A stretch of DNA of 64,000 nt from Protonemura montana (taxonomy: Eukaryota > Arthropoda > Insecta > Plecoptera > Nemouridae), in the NCBI GenBank assembly GCA_947568835.1, contig OX387606.1, positions 17,765,940-17,829,939 of the forward strand. Reading direction: 5' to 3'. The notes beneath the pieces were generated by a model. It saw only the letters and a list, made by a program, of their open reading frames with translations, was not told where the DNA came from and searched no databases. Both the position numbers and the translations under genes were made by a program. Below are positions 48,248-59,359 of this stretch, piece by piece (position 1 is the stretch's first letter; every line of letters starts with the position of its first letter).

Positions 48248-51200
48248 TTACGCCGCAAAGGTCAGCACAGATGTGTGGTTTCCTCGGATGAGGAGCATGG
48301 GCGGCATGTCCCCGGTGATAACTTCCAGCCATGCCATGTACATCGGTGCCGAGATTTCGTCCTTCCTTGGCATCGGCAATGACCTACGACGGATCCAAAT
48401 TGTTAGTTTCTGTCAATGAGCTTTAATAAGTATTTAGATGAAATTTGATTTAAATTACAAATGCTTGCAATGCATCTAAATACATCAACGAATCCAACGT
48501 CAAATTGGAGTTATTTAAGTTTGACAGGTTGTGACGTGGTATAGCGTCACTAGAATCAGAGTGACTGTGAGTATTCACAGCCTCATGGTTCTACTCCTTG
48601 GAGATCCGTCATTTTCATCAAATAAACTAAAATCTTTTCAAAAAGCCAGTGTCCAAGTAGCTCAATGGGTTAGAGCAACACTCGCAATAGGTGGAGATCG
48701 GGGTTCGAGTCCCCGTTTGGGCATCAATTTTTGAGACGGTTATAGTGTTGATAATAATAAAAAAGCTTTATTATGTGCTTCCTTGCTGCTGTATTAGTGT
48801 GAGGTAATGATAAACTTGAATGCTTATCAAGTTATATGGGTGTTGGCTAGTTGATTTTGGATATTTCTTACATGATGATCAGTCCAGCCTGTCTTGAATG
48901 TTGTTTTAGAAGCTCTCGAAGTCTTAGCTGCCTATCAGTCTTCCCTTTCAATTCCTCTAGCTCACCATCTGACACCAAACATTCTAGAACACAAAAATAG
49001 GTAGGATTAGAAAGATGTATTTATCATTACAAATTTTAGTTTGGCATGATAAAATAGTAATTAGCTTAAGGTGTTGTCACTCCTTGTGGAGTTGATGACT
49101 CCAACGCATAGTGTTGGAATGTTGAAATATTCAATTAAAAACATTTCAGCAAAATTAATATTTTTAAATATTCTTTTTATGCCATTTCAATTAAGTTGGT
49201 CATTTTGTTCAATCTGTGATGCCTAAATATGGGCAAAAACATAATTTTTGTCAGTCTTATCAGCTGAATTGATACCTCGGTAGTCGGTTGACTTTTTATC
49301 AAAGGCTTCCTTCGCCTCTAATCCCAGATTGTTATATCTATTCGAGGGCATCATAATGATACCTGATTTTCAATGTGTTCATTATGCCCTGTGATCTAAC
49401 TCAAACTTTAACAGTGACATCAAAAAATATTGATGAAAGGTGTTAGTATTGATGGAAATTGAAATTTTCTGCAAAAATGTCCTGAAAATTGCCAACACAA
49501 TACCTCTGCACATCTTTAACAATATCCAGTGTTCATGTTAGAATATGCTTTTTATCAGTAAGTGTATTCTTGTCGGTCTGTAAAATGTATCCGATTTACC
49601 TTTATTGACATTTTGATCTGTCTCCCTGAATCCTTCTAGAATCTTGTGGAAATAATCGGTTGTGGCTGCTTTCGGTTCATCCGTGATTCCGACCACCATG
49701 GTGAGACTCGTGTAGTCGATTCGGAATTTGGTTAACAAATGTGCCATGCTGAGTGAGGAAAGGGTTTCTATTAGCACGGAGAAATCAACATTGCAGATAA
49801 CATTTACAATACAAATGTATTAGACATAAGATTTCACGATGTAGATGCAGACACAATTTGTTATATGCAAGACTTACTTGAGTTGCTCGATATCAACTTC
49901 GGATTCTCGATTCGTCAGCGCAAATACTCGTAACTTGGCTCCCTCCCAATTCTTCCTGATCGAAATTATGTAAGGGAGCAAAATTGTAAGCCCTGTAAAA
50001 AACATTTTAGAATAAGACGCCAGGTAGAAAATCATGTGTATTATAATTTTTTCTGTGATCTTTTAGCTGCCATGCAAAGGCATCACAGCTGAGTGTCCAA
50101 GATTTTAATAAAAATTATATATTTTTTAATCATACATAAAATTAATTACAGTTGAACTTGTTACTTTTCCCAGTTTTAGTTTCAGTTTCAGTTTCATTTT
50201 TTTCATTTTTTGTTTGCTTTTGTAAACTTTTGTTAGATTATGTAGATGTCAGTTTGAAAATTATAAGAAATACCAAGAGTTTACCCACCTCCGTCATCAT
50301 AGAGCCACCACACATCAATAATGTCTTTCTTGTGTTTTCTGCTGAAGAAAGTCATGTTCTCAACCACATCTGGTGGGATATTGGACTCGAACCTAGAAAG
50401 AAAACCATAGTTCAAGTATATATAGTTGTAAGGGATGCCGCAATCAGTCATGTTTAATACAGCACAATTAGTTTATATTACTTGAGCTTCTTGGCAGCCA
50501 GAGCCTTCTTCTTTTTCTTTAAAATCTCCTTTGGAGTCTCAAGATCGACTGTTTTTTCATCCAAATTATAGTGTCGAATGGAATCTGGACTTTCTGGTGG
50601 CAGGAACATGCTGATTCCTAATAAATAAACAATATAGATATATTATGAAACCTAATTAGAAGAAATCTTTATGGTGATGTGAGGTTGCTCAGCTAATTTC
50701 TGAAATAAAACTGGAATTTAGCAACAAACACATGTTTGCAAGACTGGAATGATTAGTTTCATTGCATCCAAATTTTCCAATGGGTCTGATACCCATTTTT
50801 GATTCCATTTATTGAATGCAAATGCATTTGGGGTCAGCGATTTTCTTGCCTTTAATGTGCAATGCCTTCTCTGGTTCTTCGGGCACATTAAGCTTGGTGA
50901 GGTTGAGATTGGAGTCCGCATAACTGAGTCCGGGTGTCTTCCGGACATCAAGCGTCGATTCTGAGAATGCTGGGTTTATCATTCCATCGATCATGTTGTT
51001 GTGCTCCTCTTCTTCCTCTGCATACTTGGCAAAGTTGATACCGTTGGGCAAGCGGACGATTGTTACTGAGACACGGTTGTCAAACGCCTCGCTGAAGTGG
51101 CAAAAATAATTTGTTAAGGCCGGGGCAGTTAGAATTAGAATGCTCTACTGCGTTATTACTCAATACCTACTAGAAATTCAATTAACATTTTTAAAGGCAA

Positions 51201-54200
51201 ATTTTCTGTGCAAATTGATTGACCTAGTAAATCTTTAATATTTTGTTTCTGCCCAGCTGTTCCAAAGTAGCTCATTCATTTTCTTAACACCGTTACTTTT
51301 TTCTTCAATTGTATTAGAAAATATATTTGCCCTCTTGCATGAGTGAGCAGGTGACAGAAAGGGAAGCAACTAAGGCGATCACTTATGCAGCCGGTGCTGC
51401 AGAACCTGGGTTAAAATTATTCTTGTATTATTACTGACATATTACATAAAACAGCAATTTTGAACAGGCCTTGGGAATTCCCAAATATTAACAACGACCC
51501 TGTCTTTCTACCTATCCAACTTACTGCAGAGCGTGGAAGTACGAGATGAGTTCGTATGAGGGACAGATCTGCCAATCAGACTTGTAGCCCATCATCAAGA
51601 TGTTCGGCTTGAGCTTGCCGATGCCAGACGACTGCATCAGTGCCTTCGTTCCTTCCTCAAACCCGATGCCATCTATCAACGTGTAGAACCCCTTGATCTT
51701 GCGTTCTGTCAGATACTTGTAGCCATTTTTCGTGTTGAGTTCACGTTCATAGTTTGACAACGATTTCTGTAAAAAAATGGGAACTTCTAGAATGGGAGTG
51801 CCCATGTCGGTTGGCTATGTTTATCAAAGTCAAACAAGGTAATGATGTTCTACATCCACGCTCAATAAGATGAAGTTATTTAAATATTGATTTTAAATGC
51901 AAGGATATTAATTACCTACTGATCGTCACCAATTTTGTAAATGTGCAAAGATATTGCAATTAACGTTTATTTTTTCTCCATCTCTCTTTTTTCCTCTTCA
52001 ATTTTCCCTTTTTTTCCAATTTTAGTCAAGGGGAACTTGCAGAGAGAGGAAATAAAAAAGAGGGAGGGAAAGAAAATGATAAGAAAACACCGAAATGGAG
52101 TTGGCAGCCTATTTTGATACAATTTGATACCAAATATTGTGCATCATCCATTTAGATTGATTGGGAAGAAAAATAAAATAATTATTAAATCAAAAACCGC
52201 CAAAATGACTTGGCAGCTGCATATTGATTGAGCTCTACAACTTTGTAGCCATTGATTTTGATTCCCCTAAATTTTCAACCCAATCCTAACCTGTGAAATC
52301 TCGCCGCAGACCAACAACGAGTTGTGCTTGGTGATGAGGTGAGCGAGATCCAGGAGCGGGGAACGGTGCCGAGGGTTACCGGTCAGCACTAGGATTTGTG
52401 GCCGGTAGTTCTTGACGTGCTCCGTTATGTGGTGCACGCTAGTCAGCGCCGTCTTGTACGTGCTTGCTTGCGGTGTTGAACCCCAGTTGACATCTGCCTC
52501 GCAATCAAACATACATATATCGTACATTAGATATACGATTAAAAATTTTGGCAGATCCCATTTTTTGCGCTTAAAGTTGTTTGCAGTGTCATAAACAGCG
52601 CGCAAAATTTTGGGGGGAAAAAAAACAAAAATTAAGCAACATTTTAATCTTTTTACATGTGCAAGGTGTTGTACAGTTCGTGATGGGCTGTAATATATGT
52701 TCCATGTTCCAAACAATTTGACATTAGAAAGGTACTGGTTTTTGGTCATTGGTTGGGGGAGTGTGTGACCCACCTTTCCATAACTTACCAGCTAATGCTG
52801 GTAAAGCTTAATTTACCAGCTGCTTATGGCAGGCTAAAGGGTAACATTATAACTGCACATGCTTTGTACGTAGGATTTAGGAATGAAGAAAAAAACATCT
52901 GTCACTGGTTTCTAAAAATTAACTAACACTATATTTGTCAAAATAGCAACAAACAAAATGTTTTTTGTTTGTTTTTGTTTTGGTAGCCTACTGCAGCGAT
53001 TTGCTTATGTCGGAATGCAACTAACATATTTTACTAAATTTAGTGTGGTGGATGCACTATTCTAGTCGCCCTATGTGTATTACCCGGTTTTCTGTAGACG
53101 ACGATCATGTACAGGGCGATGATGATGAAGAAGGTGATCAGTGATGTAATCCAGCTGATGAGGAACATGATCACCACGCAGATAACAGCACCGAACAAGC
53201 TCACCCATTTGTTGTAATACTAAAAAACACATCGGACCCAACAAGTTAACCGTGGTTTTAAGATGTAACACGGAAATATATATATATTTTTTTAATAAAT
53301 GCCTTTGCCTGAGAACGTAAGATAAGATATTTAAATATGTTTTCCATTTCAATGGAACTCATAGACCCAAACTGGGAGGATACAAAAAATATCAATTCAC
53401 TGGCTGCAGTACTAAATGTTATGGGATTATAATTATGAAATCAGTTGAGGTGAAAGGAAATGGTAATTACCTTCCAAGTGGGTCGCCATCCCAAAGGTTT
53501 TACGTGTGCTGCGTGGAACGTGCAGAAATTGATCAGCCCGTAAGACGCCAGGTAGAAGTTGGAAATCAGGGGCGCGATGGCGTTCAGGTTGGCTGGAACA
53601 CAAAGAGAAGTTTCCAGATGTCTATGACCACGAGTAAAGTAGTTCGAAGCGTAAACTGTGTCACCAATCAAGCTGTCTTTCGTTATATATCATATTATCT
53701 ATTGTTTATAACTGCATTAGATTTCATAATTACTGGTGACCATCATACACATAACCAGTTTTGTTTCGGAGAAAGTTTGAAGGGATAAAAATTAATATAT
53801 GAACTTCTTTCGCCTTGCTTCTCATCCTTTTGACAGCATGGATTTGTGGAGGAATCATGTTGTTTGCGTTGTACCATCCTTCGAAAGGGACGTTAAGACG
53901 GTGGTTCCTTTGGCGCTCTTCTACAGCTGTGGGCTACCTCCGGCATCTGGTTTCCCCTCCTCCCTTCTAGGCTAAGTTTCGTTCATCATCGTACTCATCA
54001 TCACCCTCTCATTCACCGACGCCATTAAACCAATGCACAATACCAAAAAGCGTGTCGTGAAACACTACGAATCATTCAATCAATTTATAATTAATTATAT
54101 CAGAAATTGCAATCATAACCGACACTATAACTTGTCTCAGATAAGTTTTTCAAATTCTCACCTATCAACACGAATGCGCACGCAATGAGGTATGTGAGGA

Positions 54201-57200
54201 CATATCCTCGAAGACATTCGTGAGACTTGAAGTATCCTTTGGCAAAGAACTTGAGTCCAGGATAGATCTGGTCGTTGCCGAGCGCTTCCAGAATCTTGGG
54301 CACTGACAGGACGTTCGTGATGGCTGTTGAAAGGGTGGCTGCAAAGCACCCGGCGTAGATCCACGGGCCCCAGATCGACAGCAGTTGCATAACCTGCCAC
54401 GAGAATCAGAACGCGTCTTAAATTTCTAGCATATTCAAATAAAAAATACAACTATGTTTCAAATCACTGATTTTTATGAGAAAAATATGAGATTTGATTT
54501 AAATGAGCGATTTAAAAATAAATCACTTTGCAGACATCTGGTAATTTAACCCATATTAAATTCAGTCCAACCCATATAAACACCACACCTCCGTTTGTGT
54601 GATATGTTCGTTATGATAAGATTTCATTTTGATAGGGATGCCACACCAATCACATATTGCACATTAGTACGGATAGTTTTTAAAGTGTACAGTCCTTTCT
54701 AAAATAATTTTGAACGGTGGTCCATACATTTCTAATTGTAGTATCAATATACATGATGATCTTCAGGGTACACTTCCCATTGACACAGAAATACTTTTCA
54801 GATTTTGCTATGCCCTTGGAAAAGTAAAAAGTCTGCCCTTTCAGTAGTATGTATCATTCACACCATGTAGTCACCATGTATTCACACCATGTTTTGAATA
54901 CAATGGAGTTGGACACCAATAAAAACAGAGATTTCTTTTCAAATCACCCAGAATGGGAATTGAATGCTGTAACGTTTTGAAAAATAATATGCTACGTTAT
55001 CAAGGGCAATAAAGCTCGTCTTAAGCTCGAATTGCTGTTAAGGAAAAAATAAACGCGTTTCTCATCTCAAGACTTTTGTACCGAGTAATCATTCTGCAAT
55101 CCGAAACGACAAGAGAAGTTTGCCAAGGCAGTTCCGCAGGCGGTGAAGTTCCCAGCCTGGTAGTCGGCGATACTCCCGCTGGCGTCACGTACTGCAGCCC
55201 CCGCAGCGAAGAGCACGAAGATCACGTAGGAGGTCATTGTGCCGGCAATAGCAAGCAGGGTTCCCTTGGGAATAGCCGCTCCTGCATCCTGTGGGAAATT
55301 GTATCTCTAAGTTTCAGGTTTGAAAAGTAGTGTATGGCTCAATCCTTACACACGATACAGTCAGATCCAGCATGCTTCAAAGCAGCATAATTTTCTCCTC
55401 AAAATCAGACGATTGCTTTTTTTCGAAATCTGTCTCTTTTAAATGTTCTAAAATTTTTTCCTGTTTTCTATAGTGTCGACACGTTGAAATGTAAAATTAT
55501 ACAATGCAATTTAATTAGCATGTAATGTTACGTTATATTTGCTCGGTGAGTTTGAATGCGATGGCAAAATGACGGAAAGGTAAAATGGTAAAATATTAGA
55601 GGTATCAAAAATCTGATGAAAGGGGAAGATTTTGTGACATTTTTTGTGTAATTCATGGGAGTTATCCAAAAAGCTTAATGCAGTAAATTCAAACACTGTA
55701 CTGCGTTCATATAATATACCTTCAAGTCGCCGCATATGTTAGCTCCAGCCTGGACTCCAGTCACGGATGGGAAGAAAATAGCGAATACAGTGATTAAGGA
55801 CTGGTCCATCCCCTCGCTGAATCGATAGTCACTTGGGAAGTTCTCAGCAAATAGTTGCGCTGAAAAGTGACAAGCACTGTTAGCGTCTGCACTCAAGAGC
55901 TCAAGGGGCTGGAACCCCTAGTCCATGGTAACGACTTTCCTAGTAGCACTAGGAATAAAGGGTTTATGCACATTATGTAGACATCATGATCTTAAAATTA
56001 GAAATGATGTGCGATTTTTTGACCATTTCAAAGTTGTATTGACCAATGGAGTTAATTGTACACATTTTATAGCCAAATTGTATTCTTAGTGAACAATGCA
56101 AATCTGGAACTTACGACTAAATCCCAGAAATCCTTTTGCCCTTTGCTCATCGCTCGTGGGCCCCAACGCTGCACCCACGAGGAAATCGATAATGGCTGCT
56201 GAGATCACCACAAATAGCACGTCATTTGCCTGAAATAGAAAAGTGCGAAAAATATCATTTTCAGCAAATCGATTTGCTCATTCTGTTCATTATATACAAA
56301 TGAACTGTTTGTTCGTTTCATGGGATTGGGGGTTTCAATTCAATTATTTTACATGTTTCCCCCTGAAAAACCAAGTTTGCTTAAACTGTGGAAACTGGAA
56401 AAACTAAAAAAACTTTGGAAACTCTGGAAAATGTGGAAACTCTGGCAACTGTAGAAACGGGGGGAAACAGTAAAAACTTTAGAAACTCTCCAAACCTGTG
56501 AAAAATTGTGAGCTCAAAGTAATCCACTTACGATGACTTCATAGTCCATGCCGACGACACAAATGACGCACATCAATGCAAGGGCGATGCACCCCACTAT
56601 GCGAGTGTCATTGTCACCGTTGTCAATGATCTTGTACCCGCTTTTCAAGAGCAGGTCGTTGAGTGAGGTGCAGAACCCGACCGTGTTCATAGAAGCCGCC
56701 ACTGCGTTGGCAAATGCGAACACGATGCCGATGGCACCGCCAAATTCGGGGCCCAGCGACCGGGATATTAGGTAGTAGATACCTCCTGAAAAATATATGG
56801 AGCTTTTTGGGAAATTTTCCGTCAAAATGGGGCTACTACCCCGTTAGGGATGATGCTTTGGGTTGGCCGGGTTGGCCAGAAGGATAGCCACTTTAACATT
56901 GATCAGATAGTTGTGAATCAATATTGACTTTTGGTTGCACCACGTTGCACTGTTGTTTTGATTGCTTTGATACAGCCAAATTTTCATACTAACGGTCGAA
57001 AAGTGGTGGGGGCTGCTCACTAGGCAAAAATATTTAGAAACTTGTTAAGATATATTTTAGACTTCATTTTTCTATCTTTCTAACACATCAGATTTTTTTT
57101 TACATTTTGATTTTTAAATCATTCGACACAATTTTGGACTAGAAATCTCATCATAACTACAAAATGTCTTCATGCAACGACCAATATACCTATCCCATGA

Positions 57201-59359
57201 ATTAAGAAATCAGCTTCGTTGACTGTTTTAAGTCCCTATTTTTGAGGCTGTACTCTAAAAATAATGTCCAACATGAAATGTTTACGTCCTTACCGCCTTT
57301 GACCTCCCCGTTCGTAGAGATGGCCGAGAGTGACAAGGCTGTGATCACGCACACTAACGTCGATATGGCGATGATGATCAACGACTCCACTGAAGAATTA
57401 GTGAAAGTGCAATAACATTACAAACATGTATGCTCATGCATTGTATTAAGCTGGGCAAGAATTGCGACTGGGGTTATTATTTTTGAGCTTGTGAGTTGAG
57501 ATTGGAGATTGCGTTTTGGAATGTACCAAATTAGCAACTTCTTTTAAGGGTGAAGACATTTAATAGGAAAGAAAAGAAAATTACTTCATTTTTTGTTTCA
57601 TATTAGGTGCAATCAGAATTTGAAGTCAACATCACAAAGTTCAACTTTGTAGCTTGCGCAAAAGTATGACAGATAAGAAGAAAGAGAAAAAGTAAAGAAG
57701 ATTGAGGATGCAACTGGTTTGGTATGCTTACAAATGCCTGACTGTCCCACAACCCAGGAGAGTCGCAGGAACAACATAACTCCCCAGATGTTGAGGGCGA
57801 CTTGCAGCAGGACTCCTTGAATCCATCCAAGCTTAGTGTGACCCGCGTGCTCCACCTCGGCTTCCTCCTCGACACCCTGCACAACCACAAGACGAAGACT
57901 TCCGTAACATTCTCATTCATATGGGCCTTCTCATATATTCGGTCATCGGAAAAATCAGAATCTCCATTTGCGGACTTGCAGTTTCTCAACCTATTGTTTC
58001 TTATATCTTGTTATTTATGAAGAAAACACAAAGAACGGAGAATAACGATATTTCTGGCGGGCATTCTTTGCCCTTGAAATCCTGTTTGACTTATCTTAGC
58101 CTGATTTTCCTTTAATTTCACTTTTTGAGTGGAGGTATCACTCGCTTAGCAAATAAGCGTTCATCTTCGTAAAGATAGCATGAAGATTTTTGAAAAAGAC
58201 TACTTATTCTTTCGGGTTCAAAACTGTACCGTACATTCTACACGTCTTACCTATGTTAGTGCTCCTTCCAGCGTCTGGAATTTGTCTATAATTTTGAGTG
58301 CTATTTTGGAAGTCTATAAGATCAATGATCTAGATCGTTCGACTTCAAAAATGTTGATAAAAATACATTCCAATGTTTGAACGCACTCAGGTTGGTATTT
58401 GCCATTGATTTATCAGTTTCATATTAACCAATTCAAAAATATTAACAAAACCTTGAGGAAACATGAGGATTAATCATGAAATTATTTGCTTTTGAGCTCT
58501 CATGTATTATAAACATGTGGATAATATGCTTACCAATTACTATAAATTAACAGGGAGTGTTAATTGTAAATGCTAGCAAGGTTATCACGTATCCCTGACA
58601 AGCGTTGCTCTCACGTGTGATGTCGAAGAAAAGTCGCAGCACGTGGTGTACCGGCGTTCCGCTTTTCTCTCACCTGACAGGTCTGGCAAAAAGTTTCTGA
58701 GCCAAAATAGTAAGTTCTTTAAAAATGAAAGTAGTTTAAGCGGCCACGGAAAAATCGATTTGTTCTTTAGCATCGAAATTGTGATAATCCACGTGAGATT
58801 GGAAATTATCATGTAAAATTGTTTTGTAACGAATTGGAATGAAATTAAATCGCATCATACCTAGATATTACCTAAATGAATACATATGAAATTGATAATC
58901 AATTTCTAGTAACTAAGTACTCACTAAATTACCATCTATGTAATACATAATTCCTTCTAGTTCTTATTCTACCAGATTCTACAAAGGGATTCAAAGCTGA
59001 AATATACGCTAGTTTCTTACCCACTGACCAGAGTCATCCAGAGCTACATTCCCAATTGGTCCGGTCATTACGTCTAAAGACCCATTCGTAATGTGTACCT
59101 TTGCGTGGGCCAGTTCCCCATGAATCTCCCCAATAGAGGGTCGTCCAGACGCCGAGATGTTGTTCCTGTAGTTGTCTTCTCTAGGCAAAGCCTCCATAGT
59201 AAGATGAACCAAAGACACCTTGCGATTGATGTTATAGAGGTCCGTGGTGGATGAGGTGTCGTACATGTCCGGGGTGCTTCCGTTCCCGTATTGCATGTCC
59301 GAGGCCTGCACGTCCCGGTTGCCTCGGACCCTTCCAACCAGCTGCTTGATCCGATCCAT
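48248..59359 (-). CDS. SLC12 cation-chloride cotransporter, NKCC/NCC subfamily ('gene B')
   Basis: Nineteen coding exons, 1074 aa: 59359-59021, 57876-57732, 57389-57294, 56785-56532, 56229-56115, 55859-55720, 55288-55082, 54393-54162, 53592-53471, 53219-53084, 52493-52291, 51766-51525, 51091-50850, 50617-50482, 50392-50289, 49992-49878, 49748-49600, 48983-48872, 48383-48248. Phases are continuous; the exon ending at 50850 needs a GC donor. The TM core matches gene A ([36 protein letters not shown], sequons N410 and N420), and the C-terminus ends [10 protein letters not shown]. The N-terminus keeps [10 protein letters not shown] (T54) and [10 protein letters not shown] but has N67 where NKCCs carry the second regulatory Thr, and no RFx[VI] docking motif. 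Probably a plasma-membrane Na/(K)/Cl symporter with altered control. Ion specificity cannot be read from sequence. It is closer to gene C than to gene A. Confidence 0.93.
48651..48723 (+). tRNA. tRNA-like element, probable pseudo-tRNA or SINE head
   Basis: The 73 bases fold as a cloverleaf: 7-bp acceptor GTCCAAG/TTTGGGC, D-arm GCTC/GAGC, anticodon arm ACACT/GGTGG with one mismatch, T-arm CGGGG/CCCCG with canonical TTCGAGT loop, and the B box GGTTCGAGTCC. The anticodon loop CGCAATA lacks T33, so it is probably not a working tRNA. It lies in the last intron of gene B, opposite strand. Confidence 0.45.
53825..54045 (+). repeat. SINE copy, body/3' part (same family as 35585-35972)
   Basis: It contains GTGGAGGAATCATGTTGTTTG, GAAAGGGACGTTAAGACGGTGG, CTCCGGCATCTGGTTTCCCC and CATTCACCGACGCCATTAAA, matching blocks in the copies at 31.1, 35.6 and 17.0 kb. 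The 5S-like head is absent. It lies in the gene B intron 53593-54161. Confidence 0.65.
56385..56502. repeat. Degenerate GGAAACTCT/GTGGAAACT minisatellite
   Basis: About ten imperfect units of 9-12 bases built on TGGAAACT, visible directly in the gene B intron 56230-56531. Confidence 0.6.

Noticed and set aside
54158..54451. 97-codon minus-strand frame overlapping gene B exon 8
   Set aside because: Out-of-phase reading of a real exon. The correct frame gives the conserved SLC12 sequence.
55076..55330. 84-codon plus-strand frame over the gene B loop exon
   Set aside because: Antisense shadow of gene B exon 7. The minus-strand reading matches SLC12.
57603..57989. 128-codon minus-strand frame around gene B exon 2
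   Set aside because: Out of phase with the SLC12 TM1 sequence encoded by 57876-57732.
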